Source: Aplysia californica (taxonomy: Eukaryota > Mollusca > Gastropoda > Aplysiida > Aplysiidae). From it: DNA of 64,000 bases. The position numbers and the translations under genes were made by a program. The stretch covers positions 623,638 through 687,637 of the forward strand of contig NW_004797528.1 in NCBI RefSeq assembly GCF_000002075.1. Direction: 5' to 3'. Positions 11,101 to 19,919 of this stretch are shown piece after piece. The notes beneath the pieces were generated by a model, which searched no databases, had not been told where the DNA came from, and saw nothing but the letters and a program-made list of their open reading frames with translations. Position 1 is the stretch's first letter, and every line of letters begins with the position of its first letter.

Positions 11101-13160
11101 TACATCTGTATTGTTTGTGTATTTTTCAACTTTGGTTCCTGTAAGAGGCGATTATGCAACATAATTTTGATTGGATGTGGATACAATTTGAAAATAAAAA
11201 ATTAATAATCTTTGGTGAAACTCAAAAAATATGTTTGCACCTAGTCAAATGATACATCAAAATATCTATAAATGAATATAGAACTGGAAAATATATTTAA
11301 AATTTGCAGTTATTTACATAAATTCCATAACATTTGTACATTTGGATCATAACATCCGATACTGAAAAAAAAAAAAAATGTTTATGATCTTGAAAAAAGG
11401 ATCACAAACAGAGAAAATACTTGTGTATCTTTTATGGAATTATTCAGAATTGTATTTCTTCTATACATGTGTTCAGTTGCACTTTTTGTGTAATTTCACC
11501 AAAAAGTTGTGATTTTGGGGAGAAAAAAAATATTTTGACATCTAGCACTCAAAAATATTGATTTCTCAATAACAGAGCACTGGCAATTTGAGTCCATTTG
11601 TATCAATATTCAAAAAAGAATCCTAAATTTTTTTAGTGAGCAAAATAATGATACACGTTGTTGTGTAAAAAAAAGCACTAAGACTGGTGTCTGGGCTATA
11701 ATTTAGATATCGCGATGCAAAGTAGAACAAACTACGAAATCGTATCAAAACTGAATCTAAACTTCCGATTTTCTGTGGAAATGTTTGACCCGGAAGTCAA
11801 TGTTATATTATAACCTTTATTTTAACATGGATACATGGATTGGAATAAAATCTAAGCTAGAATTATAGGTCGGTGCTCGAGCTGTCGAGGGCGACTTGGC
11901 GTACGGAAGACACTTTCGGCGCGCCGCTGCCCATGGCTTGGCGTAGCGAATGAGTAACATAGTTTGATATTGAAATTGCTTTACAACTCTTGGGTAAAAT
12001 TGGTTAATAATGCAACTGGTACTCCCAATCTGAGTAGGTATTCTAAAAAAGTGCCTAACTAAAAATCAAGAATTAGATTAAATTAAAATTACTATAAATT
12101 AAATTAGAGAAACAGAAAAACTAGGCTATATCATCATCTCTGTATTTTTGCAAGTTTGTCCACCGTTTTTTAAAAAGTAAGAGTTTTAAGGCACTTGTAA
12201 CACAATAAGGTCACGTAAGTGCTGAAGACGAGGTGTTACAAGAGAGTAACATAAGCATAAAAAAGAAGGAGGAAAGATGAGCAAACCACACCAGGTGCAC
12301 CCGCCAACCACCCACCATCCTTGATCTTGGGGGGGGGGGGGGGGGGGGGTAAATAAATCAGGCGCTACATGACATTATAATTTAGTCCTAACTAGGTCAA
12401 ACATAAATCAGTAAAGACAGAAGAAGAAGAAGGAAGAATTAAAACAAACAAAAAAGGCTCTTATATAAGTTATAATATAATCCTTGCTGACCATGTCACA
12501 GTCATGTTGCTCTCCTCTCCATAAAATACTGTGTATTGGGTTTGCGAGCAGAATCTGAAGTAGTAACATGTTACAGTGGAAACTAATAATGACAACAAGC
12601 AGAAGGAGGTTTATAACATAGTAGTAGTAGTTGTGATTATGATTTTGTAGCATCCAAGTTGGTGCTCAAACAGAAACTACACCGGCCAAGTCTTAGACAG
12701 TCTATTATTGGTAAATAAAAAGACAGGTCTCATGAATGAAAAGCATGGGCAAATGGGAGTCTACTGTTGGTTCCAACGACTGAGAAAAGAAAGGCTTAAG
12801 GGGGAAGAAAGGCTCTGACAAATGTTGGAGCGAAATTGATAGAGATTTTAAATTTGCATTCGGCGACGTAAATAAAAGCGTGCATAGACTGACATTTGTA
12901 CACGTGAAAAAAATTATTTGACTGTGCGTCGCGAAACGAGTATGAATACTGAGATGACAATATTCCTGCGCCTCCGGGACCTTTCTCGACACTAAGAGGT
13001 GAGTAATCTAGGTCCCGCTTGAGAATAAACAGAGGTCTAAACAACTATATGGCTATCACACGTATCAAAATGCTACTTTACACTTCAAACCAAAAGTGAA
13101 TCACATACCAAGGACATTTTCCACTTGAATTTGAGGTAGGGCTTGGCCGTCGAGGGACAT
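2048..13160 (-). CDS. ZNF236: ZNF236-like C2H2 zinc-finger gene, 5' part (9 coding exons, continues beyond left edge)
   Basis: Nine exons with consensus splice sites join in phase into 400 residues beginning [10 protein letters not shown]. Residues 1-118 are finger-free and acidic/Gln-rich. Nine C2H2 fingers follow, near residues 120-142, 150-172, 178-200, 207-229, 239-261, 281-303, 309-331, 337-361 and 374-397. Two fingers are split by introns (exon 5/6 and exon 8/9). Several linkers are close to the TGEKP type, which implies sequence-specific DNA binding in the nucleus. The order of fingers 6-9 (FQKPSQL, NQKGAL, AQKGNL, then a C-S-C finger with RLGSLNAH) matches my memory of the N-terminal cluster of vertebrate ZNF236, a very large multi-finger protein. 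The last exon seen ends at a good donor, so the gene continues left of the window. Family call is firm; the orthologue name is an inference. Transcription is from about 13.2 kb leftward. Confidence 0.8.
2272..2447. mobile_element. MITE-like element with GCAGCCTCTCTATAA inverted ends
   Basis: About 176 bp bounded by near-perfect inverted repeats (GCAGCCTCTCTATAAC on the left, its complement on the right), with internal repeats of the CTCTATAACGACA motif. It is too short to code for a transposase. Superfamily not assigned. Confidence 0.7.
2542..2699 (-). CDS. ZNF236: ZNF236-like exon 8 (fingers 7 and most of 8)
   Basis: 158 bases, phase 1 to 0. Two fingers, [14 protein letters not shown] and [14 protein letters not shown], joined by a HTGEKP linker; the last histidine of finger 8 comes from exon 9. 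Confidence 0.92.
2700..4197. other. Intron 7 of the zinc-finger gene
   Basis: 1.5 kb without exons. The segment about 3240-4010 is GC-richer with scattered CpGs and may be an old insertion, but I see no clear ends or coding domains. Confidence 0.4.
4198..4325 (-). CDS. ZNF236: ZNF236-like exon 7 (finger 6)
   Basis: 128 bases, phase 2 to 1. Of two nearby AG acceptors only the one giving an end at 4325 keeps frame with exon 6. Contains finger [14 protein letters not shown]...HERIH and the start of a TGE linker. Confidence 0.88.
4580..4972. mobile_element. SINE family B copy (~390 bp)
   Basis: About 85-90% alike (by eye) to 40199-40577 over its whole length, from TAGAGGGTTTTACGGCGCTC to CAGTGGCACTGCCCCG. 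One end shares the GGCGCTC...TAAGGTCATATGAG tail with the shorter SINE family A. No RNA polymerase III boxes were recognised. Confidence 0.75.
5169..5305 (-). CDS. ZNF236: ZNF236-like exon 6 (end of finger 4, finger 5)
   Basis: 137 bases, phase 0 to 2. Supplies the helix and histidines of finger 4 ([10 protein letters not shown]) and all of finger 5 (CSQCSQEF...HMKQH). Confidence 0.9.
5566..6386. mobile_element. Non-autonomous TA-flanked transposon, 821 bp (Tc1/mariner-like ends)
   Basis: Bounded by inverted ends TACAGTCAAACCTG and CAGGTTCGACTGTA, flanked by TA. Subterminal GGCCACCTGTATAAGAC-type motifs are repeated in inverted orientation at both ends. TA targets and a CAGT terminus are typical of Tc1/mariner. 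No transposase frame is visible. It sits in intron 5 of the zinc-finger gene. Confidence 0.7.
6583..6787 (-). CDS. ZNF236: ZNF236-like exon 5 (fingers 2, 3 and half of 4)
   Basis: 205 bases, phase 2 to 0. Carries fingers starting CNQCPMSY and CPECGKKF and the cysteine half of a third (CPECGDEF), whose histidines lie in exon 6. Confidence 0.9.
7335..7429 (-). CDS. ZNF236: ZNF236-like exon 4 (finger 1)
   Basis: 95 bases, phase 0 to 2. Contains one C2H2 finger beginning [10 protein letters not shown] and the linker HDEDKPF into exon 5. Confidence 0.9.
7936..8034 (-). CDS. ZNF236: ZNF236-like exon 3
   Basis: 99 bases, phase 0 to 0, CCCCAG acceptor and GTGAGT donor. Encodes [10 protein letters not shown]... 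to ...KPPIGK, a linker before the first finger. Confidence 0.8.
8295..8468. mobile_element. SINE family A copy
   Basis: Copy of the ~175-bp family (tail side ACTTGCAACACAATAAGGTC, head side CACCCGCCAACCA), in intron 2 of the zinc-finger gene. Confidence 0.8.
8721..8923 (-). CDS. ZNF236: ZNF236-like exon 2
   Basis: 203 bases, phase 1 to 0, TTTCAG acceptor and GTATGG donor. Encodes a finger-free segment ([14 protein letters not shown]... to ...EGSIDLQQ) rich in Leu, Gln and Asp. Confidence 0.85.
9360..9440 (-). mobile_element. tRNA-derived SINE head, relic
   Basis: On the minus strand a tRNA-like stretch ends in a degenerate box B (TAGTTTGATTCC). It lacks a full clover-leaf and is flanked by unrelated AT-rich sequence. 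Confidence 0.4.
10025..10914. mobile_element. Non-autonomous TA-flanked transposon, 890 bp
   Basis: Starts TACAGTCGAACCTGTATAAG and ends GGCAGATTCGACTGTA, an imperfect inverted repeat shared with the element at 5566-6386. Its right third is clearly homologous to 60770-61189. No transposase reading frame. Confidence 0.7.
10941..11956. mobile_element. TTAA-type inverted-repeat element, ~1.0 kb
   Basis: Left end TTAACTCATTCGCTAC and right end GGCGTAGCGAATGAGTAA are inverted copies of about 15 bp. TTAA at the left end suggests a piggyBac-like target; the right TTAA is decayed. No long reading frame. Confidence 0.55.
12186..12317. mobile_element. SINE family A copy
   Basis: GGCACTTG...AAGTGCTGAAG tail and CACCCGCCAACCACCCACC head, slightly shortened in the middle. 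Confidence 0.8.
12329..12349. repeat. Homopolymer G21
   Basis: Uninterrupted run of G directly after the SINE head; assembly length at such runs is unreliable. Confidence 0.95.
13109..13160 (-). CDS. ZNF236: ZNF236-like exon 1 (start codon)
   Basis: ATG at 13160; 52 coding bases ending in phase 1 at a GTATGT donor. Joining to exon 2 restores Asp (VENVLD-YAQYIS). No upstream in-frame alternative is better placed; the start lies just inside a short CG-containing promoter region. Confidence 0.8.
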
Positions 13161-13250
13161 ATTTTCGCCAGTTCAGCTTGAGCCAAGATGGCGGATTTTT
13201 CCCGTATCATTTCAAAACGAGGTACTTATGATCACATGCCCGGATGTGTA
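13161..13250 (-). promoter_or_regulatory. Probable promoter / 5' UTR of the zinc-finger gene with YY1-like motif
   Basis: Immediately upstream of the start codon lies CAAGATGGCGG (13183-13193, plus strand), an excellent match to the YY1 consensus, which is typically found near transcription start sites. The surrounding 200 bp has more CpG than the flanks. Start site position is inferred. Confidence 0.5.
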
Positions 13251-13703
13251 CTTTTGATTGGTCATTCAGAATCGAAAGTAGGTTTAACACGTGCTTTTAT
13301 TTACATCAAAATGAATTGCTCCTCCCACTCAGCGAGCGATCGAACGATTATTCAGCCGCACTACTATAATATGAACCGAGATCTTGGGAGTTCTTTGCTT
13401 CCATGGATGTAATTTAAAATCACATGTCATTAATCGTTTTCAAAGCGATTATTAATGCTTTTCAAAAGCGGTTTGATTTTGATAATGCTGAGAAACAACA
13501 GACAAATTTTCAAAAACATTGCAGTAGTAGCTTAATTAACTGAAAACAAACGTCATAATGTGTTTACAATTACAATATTCCGTTGCCGGGTGTCTCGAGT
13601 GGCAGGTTGGATGCAAACTTTTTTTTTAAAAACTATTATAGATCTAAATCAAATAGAAAACGGCTGCCACAATTCCAACTTTTGCAGTTTTAGCTGCCAA
13701 TAC

Positions 13704-13874
<171 letters not shown>

Positions 13875-14299
13875 ATGTTCTCAAACATAATAATAATAAT
13901 ATAGCTTACACACGTATGTGCTCACAACAAAGGGGGTTTTAGAAAGATGCAACGTGTAGGCATATACATTTGCTACATGTGTAACATATTAGGCCCCTTC
14001 ATTTTAAAAAATGTAGGCTTATTATATGTGCCTGTACATTTTAATATCGCACAATACATTATCTCGATCGACATAAGGGAAAAGGGGAGGGGGGGGGCAA
14101 AAAGAGTAAGCTTATATACACATGCTATACACTGCATTACGTTTAGTTCTTTATCAAAGATCTTCCCCTTCTGTAAGATTTTTATTTGCTACAAATAAAT
14201 TATAATAGACTTGGCCGGCGTAGTTTCAGTTTGAGCAAGGTTGTTTTATAGAAAATTAAAATCAATCATCCTCTTCTTATTTACTTTTACTTTTTCATC

Positions 14300-15270
14300 C
14301 TCTGTTGCCATTAAGCGCCGAGGGGAGGTGCAGTTTTCTGTGGTAGGCCAGCTCTGGAGCTCTTTCAGTTGTGATGTTGTTTTCTTAGGGTTTCCTTGAG
14401 ACCCTCGATCCACCTTTTGCGTGGCCTTCCTCTTCCTTTATAGCCTGAGTGCTTGGTGTTGTAGGCTCTCGAGGCTGGCTGGTCAGGTGACATGCGTAAC
14501 AGGTTGCCAAACCATTTTATCCTTTGTCTTTCTATGTAAAACGCAGGCTGGACTCAGTGCCGATAGCTGCTCTTTTTTTCTTCATTTCTCTGCCTGTCTC
14601 GTCTTGTGAAGTTAAAGGTTTTGAGGAGACATTTCATTTCGCATGCGGTGATTTTGCTTTCATGGGTTTTGCTTATAGTCCAGGTCTGGCACTGATAACA
14701 TAATGTTGGTATGAATGTTGACGTGATAAGCTGTATCTTTGTGTCCATGGAGATGTTTGGATGAGACAGGAGGGGTGCGAGTTCGTAGATGACAGCGTTG
14801 ACTTTTTGAGTTCGCATTTCTATTTCTCTGTCCATGGATCCGTTTTCACAAAAAGTGCTGCCTAGATATTTAAACTCCTTCACCAGTTTCAGTTGTTTAC
14901 GATTGACATGGATGTTCTTGGGACTGTGGTGTCGGCTCACTTTCATAACTTCTGTTTTTGATGTGCTTATTTTCATGTTGAATTTCTCAAAAGTGTTGTT
15001 GAGTTCGGTAGTGTGATGTTGGAGGCTCTGTTGGTCATGATGAATAAGACATTGGTCGTCTGAGAACAAAAATTATTTTACGCTTTCTGGACTTTGGTTT
15101 GGGTCTTTCGTTGTTGTGTCTATTATAATTATATACAGAAGGGGAAATAGAACGCATCCCTGTTGTACTCCAGATCCTACTTTGAACCAGTGATCATCCT
15201 CTTCAAGGAGTCTAATATCAACAGGTCCGTTTTTTCTCTGGTCTACAGCCCAGATCGATCAGATTTTGCG
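14300..15270 (-). mobile_element. LINE fragment (reverse transcriptase C-terminal part), 5'-truncated
   Basis: The minus-strand translation has the sequence order of a non-LTR retrotransposon ORF2 end: a QQGC-like palm motif near 15150, then FKYLGSTFCENGSMDREIE, PTLCYQCQTWTI and RRDRQRNE, and finally GRPRKRWIEGL before a stop near 14362. The frame is interrupted in several places and the 5' end of the element is absent, so it is inactive. RTE/BovB-like grouping is a guess from these motifs. Confidence 0.8.
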
Positions 15271-15639
15271 TCGTTCAATTTGCTCAATATTATATTGTTT
15301 CTCATAACCACTAAGACTAGACTAGCTCGTGGATGAGAAGTAAAACTTGAGCGATACCGTAATAATACTGTGGTTCATTAGGAGGCTGGCTGTAGCCTCC
15401 GGTTGAAACGAACGGTAGACTTACCATAATTGTTTTGCATTGATTGTTCATGTTGTCTTCTGTGAAACAGGCTACGGAACATAATATATAGCTCTTTCAA
15501 TTCTTTGTCGCAGTATTAATATGATGATTTATTTTTTTTACCCACGAAATCTATGCCTGGGCACTAGAGGGTTAATGCGTATATACCTTTTGAGTTTTTG
15601 CTTTTCATTGCACCTTTTTGCTAGAGTCATTTATTGCTG

Positions 15640-15950
15640 CTATTGGTCTAGAGGTAATGGTGTTCGCCTCTCATTCAATAGATCCCGGGTTCGAAACCTG
15701 ACGACGACGGCAAATTCTCTAAAATGTTCTCCTTTTCACCTCCTTTCCTGCTCTGTAACCATGTTCTGTCATCTGCTTGTGTCTCCTTTTTCTACCTGCA
15801 ACCTCCCCTTTGCAAACTCCTCTAGGCTCCTGACTCTGTCTGCAACCTTTCTACTGTTACTCCCTGAATATTTTTTTTGTAAGTGTTTTACGGCGATCAC
15901 AACTGCATAAGGTCACCTGAGCGCGTGGGACACATTAAACATTTTCAGTT
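15640..15950 (+). mobile_element. SINE family C copy with tRNA-like head
   Basis: Head GGTCTAGAGGTAATGG followed by a perfect box B, GGTTCGAAACC, at about 15690-15700: a tRNA-derived polymerase III promoter. The body is CT-rich and the tail GGCGATCACAACTGCATAAG is shared with families A and B. Confidence 0.8.
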
Positions 15951-16345
15951 GGTATGAAATTTTGAATTTTGCCCAGGTGGCGACCGAAGTCTACTCAATT
16001 TTGGACCAACAGGGGATCTTAAACGTGCGCACCTTGCACACGGCACCTCCAAGGAGGCAAGGTGTTCGATCTTCTTACCTAACATAAGATCAAGGGTGTG
16101 GCTTAAAGACAGCTCGCAGTGAGGAGGTAAGCAGTAGAAAGGCAGCAGAAAGAGTCAGGAGCCCAGAGGAGGGGGCAATGGAGGTGAGAGGGTGGGAGCA
16201 GCAAGTGGAGACGAAAGCAAACGACAGAACATTGTTAGAGAGCCGGAAAGGATGTGAAAGGAGAAAGTTTCAGAGAGAAAAATGTTCCATCGCCATCCGG
16301 ATTCGAATCCGGGACATATTGATTAACTTCTAGACCATGATGAGA
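15951..16345 (-). mobile_element. SINE family C copy, inverted
   Basis: Minus-strand head GGTCTAGAAGTTAATC with box B GGATTCGAATCCGG; the body resembles 18505-18935. It abuts a plus-strand partial copy, forming an inverted pair. Confidence 0.75.
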
Positions 16346-16555
16346 GCCCCCTTTGGATTCTTCTTTCTGCTGTCTTTCAGCAACACCCCTGATCTTCACT
16401 GCAGGTCGGTAAGATTTAACCCCTTGCCTTTCCGGATAAGGGCAGAAAATCTCGGAGGTTTCATGTACACCGTAAAGATACCTTGGTGGTCCAAAATCGA
16501 TAAGAGTAGGCTTCGGCCGCCACTCGGCCAAAGTTCAAAATTAATTCCTACCTAA
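16346..16555 (+). mobile_element. SINE family C body fragment
   Basis: Plus-strand body (CACCCCTGATCTTCAC..., GGATAAGGGC, CTTGGTGGTCC) matches the complement of 18530-18690. No tRNA head is present. Confidence 0.7.
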
Positions 16556-16559
16556 CCGG

Positions 16560-17858
16560 AAAATGCTTTTGTAACAACTACAGGGGGATAACACTCCTGT
16601 CCATACCTGGGAAAGTGTTTATCAGGATACTCCTGGAGAGAATCAAGCTGGCAACAGATGAGAAGCTCAGAGGAAACCAGGCAGGAATCCGCAAGAACCT
16701 ATCATGTGTGGACCAGATCGCTACCCTGCGCATCATCGTTGAGCAATCGCTAGAATGGAATTCACCACTAGTGGTCAACTTTATTGATTATGAAAAGGCA
16801 TTTGACAGCGTGGACAGGGAAACTCTGTGGAAAGTCATGCGCATTATGGAATACCTGAGAAAATCGTCAAGCGTGTGAAGACCACCTATGATGGAACAAA
16901 CTGCCAAGTCTTCCACGAAGGACAACTCTCAGAACCATTCCAGGTACAGACAGGAGTGCGACAAGGATGTTTGGCAACTGTTTGCTCTCACCTTTTCTCT
17001 TCATACTGGCAATTAACTGGATCACGAAAGAAACCAGCAGAGGCAATCGTAATGGAATACAGTGGATCCCTTGACAGAAGCTGGACGACTTGGACTTTGC
17101 CGATGACCTTGCACTGCTCTCTCACACACATGCTCAGATGCAAGAAAAGACCAAGGAACTCTACAGGGTACCAAGGAGTGTTGGCTTACGTATACACCCG
17201 GGCAAGTCGAAAGTATTGAAGCTAGGAAAAGTGCCAAGCCCTGCTGTGACAGTGGAAGACACTCCCCTACAAGAAGTGGACTCCTTTACCTACAAATGAG
17301 GCAGATGTAAAAGCAAGAACCACATAGGCAAGGTCAGCATTCAAGCAATTATCAAAAGTCTGGAAAGCAAGCAACATCTCACTGCGCACCGAGATTCGAC
17401 TCTTTAATTTCAATGTCAAGTCTGTGCTCCTCTACGGCTGCGAAACTTGGAAGACAACAAAGACAGTGCTGAATAAAGTCCAGACTTTCATCAACAGATG
17501 CATGAAGAGTATCCTAAGAATCAAGCGGCAGGATAGAATAAGAAATGAAAAGCTGTGGGAAAGGATAGGACAAAAGGATATAGAAGTAGAAATAGGGCTA
17601 AGAAAGTGGCGTTGGATGGGACACACCTCCAGAAAGCCCCGCGGAAATATCAAAGACAGTCACTGCAATGGAACCTACAGGGAGCTCGAGGCAGGGGTAG
17701 GTCACGGGAAACATGGAGATGTGTGGAAAAGGACATGGGAGAGTTGAAGCTCACTTGAAACGAGCTAGGAAGGATGGCCCAGGACAGAGATAAATGGAAG
17801 GAGCTTGTATGTGGCCTATACCCTGCCAGGGGTGAAAGACTCTGATGATGATGATCAT
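16560..17858 (+). mobile_element. LINE fragment, 5'-truncated, broken reverse transcriptase
   Basis: Non-LTR retrotransposon reverse transcriptase: RGNQAGIRKNLSCVDQIATL, FIDYEKAFDSVDRETLW, TGVRQGC, DFADDLALLSHTHAQ and the C-terminal LLYGCETWKTTK, RRWMGH-like part. Pieces lie in different frames, so at least three frame disruptions are present; the catalytic ADD box survives at about 17090-17110. The 3' end is a (GAT)n-like tail near 17835, as in RTE elements. A second 3' fragment of the same family lies at 37395-37548. Confidence 0.88.
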
Positions 17859-17883
17859 GATGAACAGGAAAATATGTTTAATG

Positions 17884-17930
17884 GGTCATATGACCTTATA
17901 CGCAGTTGTGAGTGCCGTAAAACGCTTACC
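17884..17930. repeat. Solo SINE tail
   Basis: CATATGACCTTATACGCAGTTGTGAGTGCCGTAAAAC, given here in parts: the shared A/B/C tail in reverse orientation without a SINE body, directly after the LINE end. Confidence 0.6.
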
Positions 17931-18305
17931 CCCAAAAAAAGAAGTTATTTAAAGGGGGAGAACTCACGCCAGTTAACTATGATACGGTCATTTTTTAGAG
18001 TGTTATTATTTATGTTTAAATTTTTTATCAAAAATGTGTTAAAAAATTATTTATATAAAAATCTATCTATTTTTTAGATTAAAATTTTATTTTAAAATGT
18101 TGTTTTTTTTTGTTTTTTTTTTGGGGGGGAGACAGAGAAAAAGAAAAGGAGTTTATTTTTGTTACTTAGTTTTGTGTTCACTGCCTCGTCCCATATCAAG
18201 AGCGCCACGAATATTGAAACCAACGCCAGCTTCCGGCTATCCTCGAGATCGGATCGCATATTTAAGGGGAAAGAATTATTATAATTAAAACTTGGCACAC
18301 ACACA

Positions 18306-18445
18306 TTTGATCATATTTTGCATAATTTCTGATTCTTTTCCTTTATCATTCTTAGTTAAAAATTAACAGAATCGCATAATTTCACATTTTTTGGGCTCAG
18401 TTTGCATAATTTCAGAATTGTTCTTGCATAAAACGACGGGGACAG
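18306..18445. mobile_element. 180-bp MITE family M4, truncated copy
   Basis: Carries the inner part and right end (GCATAAAACGACGGGGACAG) of family M4; the left end is missing. Confidence 0.8.
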
Positions 18446-18504
18446 TCCATATGTTGTTTTTTAAAATACTGACTGGGGTGTTTTGAGTTTTGATAGAAAT
18501 TAAA

Positions 18505-18935
18505 TTTTGAATTTTACCCGGATGGCGACTGAGGCCTACTCATCAATTTTAGAACCACCAAGGAATCTTTAACATGCGCATCTTGCACATGGAACCTCCA
18601 AGATTTTTCGCCCTTATCCGAGAAGGTTAGGTGTTTGATCTCACCTTCCCTAAGATCAGGGGTGTGGCTGGAAGACAGCAGTAATAAGAATGAGCCAGGA
18701 GAAGCAGTTGAAAGAGTCAGGAGTAAAGAAGAGATGAGCCAAGAGGAGGCCGGAGATGGGGGAAAAAGTGGAGATGAAAGCAGATGACAGAACAGAACTA
18801 AAGAACAAGAAAGGAAGTGAAAGGAAGAAATTTTAGAGTAGAAATATTTTTCTTCGCTGTCAGGTTTCGAACCATGGACCTCTTTAATGAGAGGCAAACG
18901 CAGTACCTCTAGCTAGACCATGAGAGCTCCTGGAG
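18505..18935 (-). mobile_element. SINE family C copy
   Basis: On the minus strand: head GGTCTAGCTAGAGGTA, box B GGTTCGAAACC, then about 350 bp of body ending in a TTGAATTTT-type stretch. This is the most complete copy of family C. Confidence 0.8.
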
Positions 18936-19204
18936 TGCATGATGAAAAATGAGGAGGATAAACAGGTACAAAAACTAAATAAAATTAAAGCGTAATACAT
19001 CTGATCATTTACTTTTAATGAAGTCTTTCGTAACAAAATATAACATTCTGCTAATCTACATTCAGGACTCGCAGAAATATTTACAGAACAAATGCATCCA
19101 AAACATACAGCAGGGTACCAAAAAATATCAACAGAAGAACCAATTAAGAGATAATTACCGTATATAAAATTATGAGAATACAGAGTCACTGAGTGTGATG
19201 CATT

Positions 19205-19540
19205 TGTGTCCCAACGCAGTGGAATCAGTCACTCGTCAATTTTTGGGCATAGGGAGTTATTGGTATCATCTTAAAGCCTGTCCATTTGTATTGCTTTTGA
19301 AGAAACAAATATCCATTTACCTTGGATACAAGTCATGATATTGGCAATGGAAGGAGGTGGAGGTCACCTGGTTTCAGAGGTAAAATTAGCGGGAAAATGG
19401 CTGCCAAAGTTGAGTTATTCCCTTAGCTTGAGAGTCCATGGAAAAGGAAAATTTGCATCTTTTATGCCTTTAATCAACGTTTTTTCAATAAAATACACAG
19501 ATAAATGTGTTCTTTAATGAGCATGAAAGGTGATGAGTCA
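19205..19540. repeat. Interspersed repeat family D, copy 1
   Basis: Shares about 330 bp with 55258-55600 (GGAATCAGTCACTCGTCAATTT ..., GGAGGTGGAGGTCACCTG ..., AAAATGGCTGCCAAAGTT). Structure and class unknown. Confidence 0.65.
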
Positions 19541-19738
19541 AAAAACAAATATTCTATAAAAATTCCCAAACGTGTGGGAAAATGCCAGTTTCTTGACTTT
19601 CATTACTTTGACGAGCGCCTGATTTCACCACGTTGCCTCACATTTGTTCCAGCTCAGTCAGAATCACAGCTTTATTCACAGGAGCACCACAAAACAAGAC
19701 ACAGCCAGCCACTGTAGCTTCAACAAACAGAGCAGGTA

Positions 19739-19919
19739 CCAAAATTACTATTACACAATGGTACACAATAATTAGCTTTCTTTCAGAATACATGTGTATA
19801 ACATTTGTGTAGAAAAGCAAAGGAACAGTAAAATTACTATTACACAATGGTACACAATAATTAGCTTTCTTTCAGAATACATGTGTATAACATTTGTGTA
19901 GAAAAGCAAAGGAACAGTC
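19739..19919. repeat. Tandem duplication, 2 x 90 bp
   Basis: Two almost identical adjacent copies of a 90-bp AT-rich unit (TTACACAATGGTACACAATA ...). High identity implies recent duplication. Confidence 0.9.

Larger units (their letters stand above)
8924..13108. other. Intron 1 of the zinc-finger gene
   Basis: 4.2-kb first intron. It contains a tRNA-like SINE relic, two roughly 0.9- and 1.0-kb inverted-repeat elements, a SINE A copy and a G21 run; the rest is AT-rich sequence with no supported gene. Confidence 0.6.

Noticed and set aside
13188-13412. Plus-strand frame MADFSRIISKRG... with a good ATG context, suggesting a divergent gene
   Set aside because: It starts 28 bp from the opposing start codon, has no homology I recognise and no convincing downstream exon. 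The AAGATGGCGG context is better explained as a YY1 site.
15655-15715. Possible tRNA gene with a perfect box B
   Set aside because: The clover-leaf is incomplete, and the same head with a common body recurs at 15951-16345 and 18505-18935, so it is a SINE.
16615-17758. Reverse-transcriptase-like frames as a host gene
   Set aside because: Typical LINE motif order in several disrupted frames, 5'-truncated with a (GAT)n-type tail; a dead LINE.
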